Assembly (NCBI RefSeq): GCF_014698965.1 | Contig: NZ_JACXAE010000080.1 | Location: forward strand, 1 to 64,000 | Length of the DNA stretch: 64,000 nucleotides | Source: Iningainema tapete BLCC-T55 | GTDB lineage: Bacteria; Cyanobacteriota; Cyanobacteriia; Cyanobacteriales; Nostocaceae | Direction of reading: 5' to 3' | Shown here: positions 54,016 through 63,288 of the stretch, in pieces | How the letters are laid out: each line of letters begins with the position of its first letter | Numbering within the stretch: the first letter of the stretch is position 1 | Translations under genes and position numbers: made by a program | Notes under the pieces: generated by a model | What the model saw: only the letters and a program-made list of their open reading frames with translations | Told to the model about the DNA's origin: nothing | Database searches by the model: none

Positions 54016-55155
54016 TTACCGTTTGATTTTTGTTTGTATTTTGTCGAATAAAGCGCCATCGTCAAAGAATTTCTTCTGAATGGCATCCCAGCCGCCGTAT
54101 TCTTGAACTGTGCCTAGATTTTTGACCTTAGGATATTTTTTGGCAAGATCTTTTGTTTGAGCTACTGTCTCATCTACAGGTCTAAATCCTACTTTGGCAA
54201 ATTCCTGTTGTGCTTCTGGTGTATACAAATATTTGACAAAAGCTTCTGCTACTTCACGAGTACCATGCTTATCTACATTTTTGTCTACCAATGTAATGGG
54301 GTTATCGATGGAGATGTTGACATCAGGAATTATGTATGGTAGCTTCTGCCCTTTTTGTGCCGCGAAGATAATTTCGTTTTCGTAGTTAATCAGAGCATCA
54401 CCCTGATTTTTCTTAAAGAATACGTCAGTAGCTTCACGGGCATCTTTTGTGAGTACTGGCACACTAGTGTACACTTTGGTCACAAATTCAGTTGCTTTAT
54501 CTTCTCCTCCACCTGTTTTAATTACTGAGTTCCACAATGCTAAGAAATTCCAACGTGCAATGCCTGATGTTTTGGGATCGGCTGTAATTAGTTGGACTCC
54601 ATCTTTGCCTAAGTCTGCCCAAGTTTTGATGTTTTTGGGGTTTCCTTCACGGGTAACTATTGCAGCAACACTTTTGGAGACAATGCTATTATTGGGGGCT
54701 TCTTTCTCCCATCCAGGCTCAATTAGTCCTGCTTTCTGAATCTTGTCTGTGTCTAAAGCTAATGCTAAATGGACAATATCTGCTTCTAAACCATCTATCA
54801 CAGCCCTTGTTTGAGAACCAGATCCGCCATAGCTTTGGTTGAAGGTGACGTTTTGGTTACGTTCTTGCTTCCATTTTTCTACGAACTTGGGTATAATAGC
54901 GTCGTGAGCAGCCTTGGTGACGGCAAAAGAAACTAAGTTGATTTGCACATCCTGTTTGTTAGCAGCCACAGGGCTAGCACTAGTACCTGTATTACTACCA
55001 GTGTTAGCAGTATCGCTACCACCAGAACAAGCGGCGATCGCCACACTCAAGCTTACTCCCACTAAAAACAGTGATAAAAAGCTTTTGATGGACTTGAGCC
55101 TCAGCCGATTACTGATTTCCCCTGATTTTTTTAATGCACACTGCCAAAAATTCAT
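54016..55155 (-). CDS. sbpA: Sulfate-binding lipoprotein
   Basis: A 379-residue periplasmic binding protein of the CysP/Sbp type. A signal peptide ends in the lipobox AIAACSGG, so it is membrane-tethered. Conserved parts include NQSYGGSGSQTRAVIDGLEADIVHLALALDTDKIQ, PGWEKEAPNNSI, ADPKTSGIARWNFLALW and NYENEIIFA. It is the first gene of sbpA-cysT-cysW-NIL-NIL. A close paralogue is at 56916-58037. Confidence 0.93.
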   Translation of the reverse strand: MNFWQCALKKSGEISNRLRLKSIKSFLSLFLVGVSLSVAIAACSGGSDTANTGSNTGTSASPVAANKQDVQINLVSFAVTKAAHDAIIPKFVEKWKQERNQNVTFNQSYGGSGSQTRAVIDGLEADIVHLALALDTDKIQKAGLIEPGWEKEAPNNSIVSKSVAAIVTREGNPKNIKTWADLGKDGVQLITADPKTSGIARWNFLALWNSVIKTGGGEDKATEFVTKVYTSVPVLTKDAREATDVFFKKNQGDALINYENEIIFAAQKGQKLPYIIPDVNISIDNPITLVDKNVDKHGTREVAEAFVKYLYTPEAQQEFAKVGFRPVDETVAQTKDLAKKYPKVKNLGTVQEYGGWDAIQKKFFDDGALFDKIQTKIKR

Positions 55156-55173
55156 TTCGTTTCCTATATTCAG

Positions 55174-55188
55174 ATAACTACTGTTTAT
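55174..55188. promoter_or_regulatory. Candidate regulator site upstream of sbpA
   Basis: ATAACTACTGTTTAT, 18 bp upstream of the sbpA start on the other strand, resembles ATAAAC-TACTATTT-GTTTAT beside cysA. The half-site spacing differs, so this is a weak candidate. Confidence 0.3.
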
Positions 55189-55316
55189 TGGTAGAGTTAT
55201 AGTATCACTTGTGTAAATATCTTATATAAGAGCAGGTTAAATTTCAAGAGAAAATCTTCACTTTTCCGCTCAAGGAGGTGAAGATTTTATGTATATGACC
55301 TGTGGTAGATTTCAAT

Positions 55317-56090
55317 TTATACAAATTTATGGGGTAAGCCGTCTTGAAACACTAGTAATTCTCCAGGTTGGATTTGTGTCCAAATTTCATTATCAGTTAA
55401 GGGGGTAGTAGCGATGACAGCAACGCGATCGCTCGGAGTCGTCAGTTCGCTGAAATCTACCGTTACATCTTCGTCAATCAAGTGGGCTGCGGCAAAAGGC
55501 GCTTGGCGCACAATATAGGAGAGTTTGGTTGAGCAATGGGCAAAAAAGTGTTCTCCATCTGAAAGCAAGTAGTTAAATATTCCTTGACTTGCCAGAGTTT
55601 TTGAGATGTCATTCAGCAAAGAGTAAAGTTGTTCTAAAGACGGCTTCCCGTAAGGAAAGTATTTTCGCAACTCATCTAGTATAAGGCAGAATGCTTTTTC
55701 ACTATCAGTGTTGCCCACAGCTTGATAAAACTTCATACCTTCTGGTTGAAAACCAGGTAAATCTCCATTGTGAGCAAACACCCAGTAACGTCCCCACAAT
55801 TCCCGACGGAAGGGATGACAGTTTTCTAGAGCAATTTTACCTTGAGTAGCTTTGCGGATATGGGCAATCACATGGGTAGAGTGGATGGGATAGCGTCGTA
55901 CTAACTCAGCGATGGGGGATATCACCGAAGGTTTGTCATCTAACAAAATCCTGTATCCCTTTCCTTCAAAGAAAGCTATGCCCCAACCATCACGATGATC
56001 GTCAGTTTTCCCTCCCCGCGCCGCAAAGCCCTCAAAAGAAAAGCAAATATCTGTTGGTGTATTGCAATTCATTCCTAGCAATTGGCACAT
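55317..56090 (-). CDS. Class II glutamine amidotransferase (YafJ-like)
   Basis: A 257-residue protein starting MCQLLGMN, where Cys2 becomes the N-terminal nucleophile. GGKTDDHRDGWGIAFFEG, HIRKATQGK, NCHPF and VFAHNGDLPGF are the Ntn-amidotransferase signatures. No synthase domain follows, as in YafJ/YafO-type stand-alone proteins. The acceptor substrate is unknown. Confidence 0.87.
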   Translation of the reverse strand: MCQLLGMNCNTPTDICFSFEGFAARGGKTDDHRDGWGIAFFEGKGYRILLDDKPSVISPIAELVRRYPIHSTHVIAHIRKATQGKIALENCHPFRRELWGRYWVFAHNGDLPGFQPEGMKFYQAVGNTDSEKAFCLILDELRKYFPYGKPSLEQLYSLLNDISKTLASQGIFNYLLSDGEHFFAHCSTKLSYIVRQAPFAAAHLIDEDVTVDFSELTTPSDRVAVIATTPLTDNEIWTQIQPGELLVFQDGLPHKFV

Positions 56091-56178
56091 GGATGTTAGA
56101 AGCTCTCTTTCCAGTTATGAATGGTCTAGCTCAAAGATACTTCATAACGGCTCCACAATCTGGTACTATTGCTGCAAT

Positions 56179-56775
56179 CTACCTTTTGCGCTGAAGAACT
56201 TGAAGAGCCGTCATGCGCAGTACCTCAAACTCGGATTGAATCACCATTTCTCCTGTGTACACAGCTTCTTCGTAAAAACCAGCAACTAAAGTGTAAACTG
56301 TTATGTTGCTTTGTGGTGGGTTAATTACCCAATACTCCCTAACACCTCTAGCTGCATATTCAGAGCGTTTGAAGCGATAGTCGCGCTCCTGATTAGTTTT
56401 ACCTGGTGATGCGACTTCAATAATCAACTCAGGTGGAGGCATATCGCGGGTGATAGTTCCGCGATTATCTCCCAGAATTTCTGCTAATTCTTCTGACAAA
56501 AGCATTAAATCGGGCAAGCGCGTTTGAGCCATTGCTCCAGACACTTCAATTTCAGTGTCTTTGTGGCAAAGCCTTTCCTCACTGAAAACTTCCAATAGTT
56601 TCGCCAAGAGGAACAATGCGATTTTTGAGTTACCCCTATCCTCTGGTGGCATTGCTACTAATTCCCCTGCAACCAGTTCATACTGCTTGTCTGTCCCATC
56701 ATCGTAAGCTAGGTACTCCTCAAAGGTCATTCGTGACTTCGTTGTTGTGGTCATCGCTCCAGCCCCACTTAACAT
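56179..56775 (-). CDS. Uma2 family (DUF820) putative nuclease
   Basis: About 198 residues. [29 protein letters not shown] opens the family; [48 protein letters not shown] gives the PD-(D/E)xK-like core. Uma2 proteins are highly multiplied in cyanobacteria with unclear function. The ATG at 56775 is preceded by CAGGG; ATG 56754 is the other option. Confidence 0.85.
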   Translation of the reverse strand: MLSGAGAMTTTTKSRMTFEEYLAYDDGTDKQYELVAGELVAMPPEDRGNSKIALFLLAKLLEVFSEERLCHKDTEIEVSGAMAQTRLPDLMLLSEELAEILGDNRGTITRDMPPPELIIEVASPGKTNQERDYRFKRSEYAARGVREYWVINPPQSNITVYTLVAGFYEEAVYTGEMVIQSEFEVLRMTALQVLQRKR

Positions 56776-56915
56776 TTCTATTCTACCCTGTTGGCAAAAC
56801 AATTGTATGTAAAAATACTTGCTTTTTCTCACTGTCTATGAGATTGTATTTAATCAATCAAATACTTAATGTCTACCTATAAAGCGTAGATAAAATCAAA
56901 AAGGAAAATCTTACG

Positions 56916-58037
56916 ATGGAAGCTCCCAAATCGAATTCTGGTAAATCCATACTGCAAACCGGAAAAAAATCTTATCATCGCGCCCGCACATTGCTGGTAG
57001 CCACAGGTTTCAGTCTAAGTGTGGGGCTACCCGTTTACGCAGGGATTGCCTTACAAAACCAATCTTCACCTGAGTACTCCAAATCTCAACTAATCGCTCA
57101 AAATAAACCTGTTGAACTGACTTTAGTTTCCTACGCTGTAACCAAAGAAGCTTACTCAAAAATCATTCCTCTATTTGTACAAAAGTGGAAGAAAGAGCGT
57201 AAACAAGATGTAGTTTTTCGCGAAAGTTACGGTGGTTCTGGCAGCCAAACAAGAGCTGTAATTGATGGCTTGGAAGCGGATGTAGTAGCTCTAGCTCTAG
57301 GATTTGACACAGACAAAATTCAGCAGGCGGGGCTGATTAAACCAGGTTGGGAAAAAGAAGTTCCCAACAATGGGATCGTTACTAGATCAGCAGTAGTGCT
57401 GGTGACTCGTCCTGGAAATCCCAAAAAAATTAGTGGTTGGGCTGACTTAGCCAAACCCGGAATTCAAGTCGTAACTGCTAATCCCAAGACTTCTGGAGTA
57501 GCGCGTTGGAACTTTCTCGGACTGTGGGGATCAGTAATCAATGCAGGCGGAAATGAAGCTAAAGCCCGTGATTATGTGGCTAAAGTTTATCAAAATGTCG
57601 CTGTTTTACCTAAAGATGCTAGGGAAGCTAGTGATACTTTTTATAAGCGAAATCAGGGAGACGTGCTGTTGAACTATGAGAATGAAGAGATTTTGGCTAG
57701 TATCAAAGGACAATCTCAATTTCCTTCAGTGCTTCCTCCAGTCAATATTTCCATTGACACCCCAGTTGCTGTTGTAGACAAAGTGGTGGATAAGCGCGGT
57801 ACTCGGCAAGTCGCTGAGGCTTTTGTCAAGTTCTTGTTCACGCCAGAAGCTCAACGAGAATTTGCCAAAGTAGGGTTCCGTCCTGTTGATGCTACAGTAG
57901 CTAAGGAAACACAGAAGCAATTTCCTAAGATTGGCAAACTCGCTACTATCCAAAACTTCGGCGGTTGGGGAGCAGTTCAGAAGAAGTTCTTTGATGATGG
58001 AGCTATTTTTGACCAAATTCAGGGAGGTAGACGTTAG
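56916..58037 (+). CDS. sbpA: Second sulfate-binding protein
   Basis: A 373-residue paralogue of SbpA with the same signature blocks (RESYGGSGSQTRAVIDGLEADVVALALGFDTDKIQ, ANPKTSGVARWNFLGLW, NYENEEILA). It has a Sec-type signal (LLVATGFSLSVGLPVYA) but no lipobox, so it should be a soluble periplasmic form. It stands alone on the plus strand with Shine-Dalgarno AAAAAGGAAA. It probably feeds the same CysTWA transporter. Confidence 0.9.
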   Translation: MEAPKSNSGKSILQTGKKSYHRARTLLVATGFSLSVGLPVYAGIALQNQSSPEYSKSQLIAQNKPVELTLVSYAVTKEAYSKIIPLFVQKWKKERKQDVVFRESYGGSGSQTRAVIDGLEADVVALALGFDTDKIQQAGLIKPGWEKEVPNNGIVTRSAVVLVTRPGNPKKISGWADLAKPGIQVVTANPKTSGVARWNFLGLWGSVINAGGNEAKARDYVAKVYQNVAVLPKDAREASDTFYKRNQGDVLLNYENEEILASIKGQSQFPSVLPPVNISIDTPVAVVDKVVDKRGTRQVAEAFVKFLFTPEAQREFAKVGFRPVDATVAKETQKQFPKIGKLATIQNFGGWGAVQKKFFDDGAIFDQIQGGRR

Positions 58038-58052
58038 TAGTAAGGCTGTAGG

Positions 58053-58069
58053 GCAGGCAAGATGCCTGC
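58053..58069. terminator. Hairpin after second sulfate-binding protein gene
   Basis: Arms GCAGGCA and TGCCTGC with a 3 bp loop, 16 bp after the stop. It is part of the same repeat type as 9284-9353 (GGCAGGATGCC, CCACAAGAA). Confidence 0.5.
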
Positions 58070-58089
58070 TCCACAAGAAATAGCTATTT

Positions 58090-58386
58090 TTAAGCCAATA
58101 AATTGTAAAAGCGGACTTCGGGTTCAGAAGCAATTCCTTTGAGTTTAGCTAGTACTTCCTTAAGATGGGTTGAGGCTAAATGAACATCAAAGGCATCTTT
58201 TGAAGCCCATTCCTCCACAAAAGTGAAGTCTGTTGGCTCAGACTGATTTTGTAGCAATTCATACTTAATACAACCTGCTTCTTGTCGAGTTGGTTCAATT
58301 AGCTCCAGCAGCACAGCCTTGACTTCTTCTATCTTTTCTGGTAAAGCTACGAAACGGGCAATAAGGCGAAAAGTTGAATTTGTCAT
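58090..58386 (-). CDS. Antibiotic-biosynthesis-monooxygenase-like (ABM) protein
   Basis: A 98-residue ferredoxin-like dimeric fold of the YgiN/ABM type: FRLIARFVALPEKIEEVKAVLLELIEPTRQEAGCIKYELLQN, FTFVEEWASKDAFDVHLASTHLKEVLAKL. Members include quinol monooxygenases and haem-degrading enzymes; the substrate here is unknown. Confidence 0.82.
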   Translation of the reverse strand: MTNSTFRLIARFVALPEKIEEVKAVLLELIEPTRQEAGCIKYELLQNQSEPTDFTFVEEWASKDAFDVHLASTHLKEVLAKLKGIASEPEVRFYNLLA

Positions 58387-58473
58387 AAGTAGGTAGGCGT
58401 AAATAAATGAAGTACTTAGCAGTAGAGATTAGCTCAAAAACAAGGTCAGTTAGCATTACTTTTTAAGCACAAT

Positions 58474-58501
58474 GTAGAGACGCGAAATTTCGCGTCTCTA
58501 C
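58474..58501. repeat. Dispersed TAGAGACG palindrome, copy 9
   Basis: Perfect palindrome with arms GTAGAGACGCGAAA and TTTCGCGTCTCTAC, between the SBP56 and ABM genes, both on the minus strand. It lies about 85 bp beyond the SBP56 stop. Confidence 0.8.
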
Positions 58502-58586
58502 TACTTTTACAAAATTAAATACGGTTTATTTATCAAATTATCTTATTTATTCGCGGAGCATTTTCAGATGAGTGTATTTGCTGTTG

Positions 58587-59939
58587 CTAAATCCAGATAT
58601 CAGAGGTGGAATCGCCGCCTGGATAGCGTATCTCATGGGCGCGAGCGGGACCACTGGGTTCTTTGCCAAAGTCAACATAAAAGTTCTCGTTAATCTCCAA
58701 TCCTCCTTTGTTTGCGTCACAATCAATTTGTAAAAGGTAAGAACCTGTTTGAGCTAAATCTGGGTAGAACTGATTATCCCAGGTGCTAAATAGGGAGTTA
58801 GTGACGTAGAGCCGCCTGCCATCTAGACTTAGTTGTAGCATTTGCGGTCCTCCAACGAGCTTGTGACCTTTAACTTCACCGCTCTTACCTAACAAACCTC
58901 CGCACCAAACCTGTCCGGTTAGCTTGGGATGGGTAGGGTCAGTGATATCATATTGTCGGATGTCTCCATGTAGCCAGTTGGAAAAGTAAAGATAGCGATC
59001 GTCCAGAGATACCAGTAAATCGGTAATCAACGAGGGAACTGGGAAAGGCCAGCCTGCTAGTTCTACCGCAGGCACATCCACTACTTTCTCTACCTGCCAG
59101 GAGCCATTGGGCTTGTGCCAGTGCCAGATATTGCTGCTAAGAGCGGCTCCTACGTAGCCATGAGTACTGTCAGGATTGTGGTGAAAGCGGACTTCTAGGG
59201 GAATTAAGCCTTCCTCTCCCAAGTCAAAACTTTGAATGATATCGTGCTTGTGCCAATCCCAAAAATGTATTTGTTTCCCATAATTGCCAGCCTGGACATC
59301 ATTCAAGTCAAAGCCAGGGTAAAAGGTTTTGGGTGCGCCCCATTCACTGCTAACCATCACGTTGTGCCGGGGTTGATACCAAAAGTCATAGTTGTACTTC
59401 ATGGCATCAGCTTGATGCTCCCAACGCCCGATGATGTCAAAGTTTTCATCAAGTAGTAAAAAGCCACCAGGTCCATTTCCCTCGCTGTCTCCCAACATTG
59501 AGATCATCACTTGACTATTTGCCAGACAGTGAACTGTATGGGGGGCAGTAAGATTGGTTTTTGCTTTTATTTCCTCTGCCTCAATCACCTTGTGGAGCTT
59601 AGGTGCTTTAGGTTCAGCGGTATCGACGATGTAAATACGACTAGAACGAAATCCTGGAATGATTAAATAGCGTCGCGATTTACTGGCATCATCGTGGCAA
59701 GAGCTACAGGCGTTCCAACCAAAATGGTGTAGCTCATCTCCGATGTATGGCATAGTCAGGCGATGAATCACCTGGGAATAGGTGGGCGAGTCTGGGTTAG
59801 CATCCACTGTTGCCAGGTAATCTGGTTCTTCAATTCCCGATCCAGTGTAGAGGGCGATCGCATACAGGAGCTTTTCCCTATCTGCTTTGCTCGCCGCTTC
59901 TGGGGAGGCATAGCCGGGTCCACAACAGGCATGTGCCAT
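58587..59939 (-). CDS. Selenium-binding protein family / methanethiol oxidase
   Basis: A 450-residue beta-propeller protein of the SBP56 family. [13 protein letters not shown] is the typical start, followed by [37 protein letters not shown] and [25 protein letters not shown]. Homologues oxidise methanethiol to formaldehyde, hydrogen sulfide and hydrogen peroxide; that role fits the sulfur genes around it but is inferred. The ATG at 59939 is chosen over an upstream start at 59969. Confidence 0.9.
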   Translation of the reverse strand: MAHACCGPGYASPEAASKADREKLLYAIALYTGSGIEEPDYLATVDANPDSPTYSQVIHRLTMPYIGDELHHFGWNACSSCHDDASKSRRYLIIPGFRSSRIYIVDTAEPKAPKLHKVIEAEEIKAKTNLTAPHTVHCLANSQVMISMLGDSEGNGPGGFLLLDENFDIIGRWEHQADAMKYNYDFWYQPRHNVMVSSEWGAPKTFYPGFDLNDVQAGNYGKQIHFWDWHKHDIIQSFDLGEEGLIPLEVRFHHNPDSTHGYVGAALSSNIWHWHKPNGSWQVEKVVDVPAVELAGWPFPVPSLITDLLVSLDDRYLYFSNWLHGDIRQYDITDPTHPKLTGQVWCGGLLGKSGEVKGHKLVGGPQMLQLSLDGRRLYVTNSLFSTWDNQFYPDLAQTGSYLLQIDCDANKGGLEINENFYVDFGKEPSGPARAHEIRYPGGDSTSDIWI

Positions 59940-60284
59940 ATTTTTACCCTCAAAATTGATCACGCACAAGTTAATTACAGCAATTCTACCGGATTACCGT
60001 AAGAAATGACCGCCATACCAACCACTAAAGCTAAAGTTAGTCGGAAAGCTATACTCTGCCAATCGCTTGGACTGAAAAACATTTCATTCATAGTCATAAC
60101 AGTAGGAAAACGAAAACTGGGTAAAGCTAGCCGACGTTATGTAGGATCTACAATGTCGTAGTCTTAAGTATTTTCATTTACTACGGTAAACCGCTCGAAT
60201 TATGGTATATTAAAATTCAGTTTAAGTATAAAGTTAAGTTAAAATTAACTAATTTAACAAAAAATTAACATATGGGGTGAATTG

Positions 60285-60383
60285 ATGGAACAGTCTGATC
60301 CGAAAGACAAAAGCAGTTTTCTCTACCCTCGGGGGCGCTATTACGGTCAAGTTAAGCCCGACAGATCAAACGTGCTTACTTAA
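60285..60383 (+). pseudogene. N-terminal fragment of a short cyanobacterial protein (DUF7219-like)
   Basis: MEQSDPKDKSSFLYPRGRYY then GQVKPDRSNVLT and stop. The first 25 residues match a widespread small cyanobacterial family that I believe is DUF7219; the rest is lost after KP. The junction leads directly into the PEP-CTERM remnant on the other strand. Confidence 0.6.
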
Positions 60384-60384
60384 A

Positions 60385-60525
60385 TCAGCCTGCAACAGTT
60401 CGCTGACGATTTAAGATAGTTCCCAAACCACCAATGAAAAGTACACCTAAAATAGTGGTAGGTTCGGGAATGGCTTTTGCTGCCACAATCTTGAAATCAG
60501 GTCCGTTTATAGACCAAAAATACAC
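60385..60525 (-). pseudogene. C-terminal remnant of a PEP-CTERM protein
   Basis: The minus strand reads VYFWSINGPDFKIVAAKAIPEPTTILGVLFIGGLGTILNRQRTVAG, with the PEP sorting motif (here IPEPTT), a hydrophobic helix and a basic tail. A stop codon precedes it, so the rest of the exported protein is missing. The flanking DNA (60526-60793) has a CTTTCA/TGAAAG hairpin at 60637-60653 and no gene. Confidence 0.65.
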
Positions 60526-60793
60526 TTATTTGACTGAATATTACTAAGCACTACAAAAGTAATTGCACAGACTTAAACATGTGCAACAAAGCAACAAGCG
60601 AAGTTTTAGACTTCCCTACGCACAAAGGTTGTCAGTCTTTCAGTTGTTGAAAGCTTTTGCAACAGCCTTTTTTATTACTGTATCTCTACAAAATTACAGT
60701 AGATAAATATAAATATCCCACAGTTTTTTGTCTGCGTCAACTAAAAAAGTTGTATTACCTTAACTTTTTATACCTTGGTTATTTCTCAATAAT

Positions 60794-61855
60794 TCATAAA
60801 ACTGTACGACGCAATTCTGGGAAAACTTTAGACACCTTGCTCAACACATAATCACCATAGGTTCCCCGAAAGGCGTGGACGCTAGCTCGATCCCAACGTT
60901 CTTCAAGATCGTCATGCACCCCAGAGCGCAGTTCAATGGGCTTGACTTCCACGTGGAAGTTGGGATCGAAGAAGAAGGGGAAAGAAAGGCGCGAGCGTCC
61001 CGATTGGTTTTGAACGCGGTGAGGTGTGGAACGATACAAACCGCCCGTCATGCGATCTAGCATGTCCCCAATATTGCACACAAACGAACCAGGAACAGGA
61101 GGCGCAGCGATCCAGCCTGACTTAGACTTCACCTGCAATCCACCAGAGTCGTCTTGTTTGAGAATGGTTAAAACACCGTAGTCAGTATGTTCTCCCACCC
61201 CCCACCTAGTTCCACTATCAGATGATGATGAATCAGGAGGGTAGTTAAATATACGAAATAATGTCAATGGGTCTGATGTGTAACGGTCAGTGAAGTAGGA
61301 TTCTTCCAGCCCAAGGCTGAGAGCAATACCAGTCATGAGAGTGTGTCCAAGTTTCGTCATTGCCTCCATATATTCCAGTACTGTCTCCCGGAATAATGGT
61401 ATGTTGGAGGGAAAGAGGTTGGGACCATGCATGGGAGTGTCAGCTTGCACAAGCGGGTGATCCTCTGCCAATTCCGCACCAAAGTAAATTCCCTCTTTCA
61501 TGTCGGGTTTGCCAGATGTTAATTCGCCTCCAACCGGAAAGTACCCCCGCCATGCTTTACCACCCAGAGCCATGCGAATTTCCTGTTTAGTTTCCAACGG
61601 CTGCGCGAAAAACTGTCGGCTGAGTTGTTCGAGCCTTTGTTGCAACCCTTCATCTACGCCATGCCCAATAATATAGAAAAACCCGCACTCAAGACATGCC
61701 TGCCCGATTTGAGATGCAACTGTCTGGCGTAGACGTGGCGGTTTGCCTTTGGCATCGCATTCCGTCGGAGAATCGCCAATTCCAGTCACCAACGCGCTGA
61801 TATCAATTACTGGGACTTGAGAAAACTCTTTGCCTACAACTTGCGATATTTTCAT
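60794..61855 (-). CDS. 2-oxoglutarate/Fe(II) dioxygenase, isopenicillin-N-synthase family
   Basis: A 353-residue enzyme. The N-terminal DIOX domain has VPVIDISALV and CGFFYIIGHGVDEGL. The iron site HxD...H is in GVGEHTDYGVLTIL and STPHRVQNQSGRSRLSFPFFFDP, where RxS binds 2-oxoglutarate. The length is normal for the family. Substrate is unknown. An insertion SSSSDSGTRW precedes the HxD motif. Confidence 0.87.
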   Translation of the reverse strand: MKISQVVGKEFSQVPVIDISALVTGIGDSPTECDAKGKPPRLRQTVASQIGQACLECGFFYIIGHGVDEGLQQRLEQLSRQFFAQPLETKQEIRMALGGKAWRGYFPVGGELTSGKPDMKEGIYFGAELAEDHPLVQADTPMHGPNLFPSNIPLFRETVLEYMEAMTKLGHTLMTGIALSLGLEESYFTDRYTSDPLTLFRIFNYPPDSSSSDSGTRWGVGEHTDYGVLTILKQDDSGGLQVKSKSGWIAAPPVPGSFVCNIGDMLDRMTGGLYRSTPHRVQNQSGRSRLSFPFFFDPNFHVEVKPIELRSGVHDDLEERWDRASVHAFRGTYGDYVLSKVSKVFPELRRTVL

Positions 61856-62746
61856 ACTGGTAACAAAGAAACATGTGCTTATTAAAATTTCACATCACTA
61901 ACGATATTAATCACTTTGAATCCCAGTGTTTTTATGGTAAAATCTAGCTTTTCGATAGCTTTGTGAGAAGTGACAACACTGCTCAAAATTAAAGCACATG
62001 ATAATAAATTATCACATAGCATCTGAGCCAAATACAACTATTTTGTAATCAAAATATATGTAAACTTAAAATTAAGTAATACTAATTGTGAGTATAACTA
62101 AATATATTGCAAAAAAAATGCCTTGCCTTGGATGAGGTCTTGTGTTTTTTCAGGGACTGTGCAATAGTATAATCATAAATATACGTTAAATATATAAATT
62201 TAGCGTATTTTATATAGTAATGAAAGATTTTTAAGGACTTTGGGAACTCGTTCCACTTTCTCCAGAGTTGATTTAGGAACAATAATACGCTGCTGATGTC
62301 TTTTATCGCTTTGGTTTACTCTCGAATCAAATCAACGTTTCTGAGGCACTATTAACCGATCCACTCAGGGTGTTTGATGCCGTTGCTATATCTAACAAAT
62401 AATTTATTGTTCTCCTCGCGAGAGAAAGAGATGAATGGAAAAGAATGATTGTATCATTTCTCTTCTTACTGTTTATCTCTTTCTCTTTTTCTTTTGAATA
62501 TTATTCAATAATGAAACAGCAGAACCTCCTGAATTTGCTAAGTAGAGAGTTGATTGTGTAACTGTGTACGATCGCTTGCTTTTTACTGCAATTTATGCAA
62601 GAGTATTATTCAACGGCAAAAATACGGTAATTTGATAAACTTTAAGTAAATAAAATTTTGGCAATACAAGCTCCGCCCAATCTTAGGGCATCGCTAGTAG
62701 AAGTCAACGATACGCTTAACAGTTTTCCCTTCAAAAAGGAGTCAAA
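61856..62746. other. Long gene-poor stretch with hairpins
   Basis: About 890 bp without a convincing gene. On the minus strand near 62220-62340 a startless frame (RVNQSDKRHQQRIIVPKST, LEKVERVPKVLKN) looks protein-like and may be a remnant. A long imperfect stem-loop lies at 62422-62485. The last ~100 bp include the promoter and AAAAGGAG ribosome-binding site of the next gene. Confidence 0.45.
62422..62485. terminator. Long imperfect stem-loop
   Basis: Outer arms GAGAAAGAGAT (62422-62432) and ATCTCTTTCTC (62475-62485), with an inner AATGAT/ATCATT hairpin, followed by TTTTTCTTTTG. It could end an unannotated plus-strand transcript or be part of a small RNA. Confidence 0.4.
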
Positions 62747-63253
62747 ATGTTTGAGGCTTTGGCTTTTGCTTGGCTATTACTGTTTTTTGGTGACTTTCTT
62801 TCTACCTTCTGCTACCACGTACCCGAACATGTTTTTGGTAGCCTCCATCTAAAAACACACCACTCGGCAAAGAAAGAATTCCGTCACTACGCTATCCTGT
62901 TGTTCAATTACAAGATTCTTTTAGATGGTTTTCTGGGTGCTTTACCGTATATACTCGTAGCGTTAATTTTATGGTCTTTTTCTCCCGTCGGCGTAGTCTT
63001 GGGATTGCTTTTTGGTCAGTTTCATGTATGGTGGAGACATACCAGTGTTATCGGTTGGCAAACTCCGAAGTTTGTGAATTTTTTGTGTCAGATTCTGTTC
63101 ATCACAACTCCTGAGCAACATTGGCTTCACCATCAAAAAACTAACGTAGGCTTTGGCGATATTTTTACATTCTTTGATCAACCTGCTAAAATTTGGTTCT
63201 GCTGGCTACGCTTTCTCAGACTGTACCTGCGTTCCTTACTGATTCAGCATTAG
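62747..63253 (+). CDS. Fatty-acid hydroxylase / sterol-desaturase-like membrane protein
   Basis: A 168-residue membrane protein with the di-iron histidine clusters of the superfamily: HVPEH, HLKTHH, HVWWRH and HWLHHQ, between hydrophobic helices. It is shorter than typical hydroxylases (~250 residues) but all clusters are present. A strong Shine-Dalgarno (AAAAGGAG) precedes the ATG. The substrate, perhaps a lipid or carotenoid, is not known. Confidence 0.78.
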   Translation: MFEALAFAWLLLFFGDFLSTFCYHVPEHVFGSLHLKTHHSAKKEFRHYAILLFNYKILLDGFLGALPYILVALILWSFSPVGVVLGLLFGQFHVWWRHTSVIGWQTPKFVNFLCQILFITTPEQHWLHHQKTNVGFGDIFTFFDQPAKIWFCWLRFLRLYLRSLLIQH

Positions 63254-63288
63254 TACATGGCTAATAGCTGAAGTCTATATAAGCACTC

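Noticed and set aside
62082-62282. 66-residue minus-strand ORF in the right gene-poor stretch
   Set aside because: Its composition is Tyr/Lys/Ile-rich from AT-rich DNA; a different frame there looks more protein-like, and neither has a supported start.
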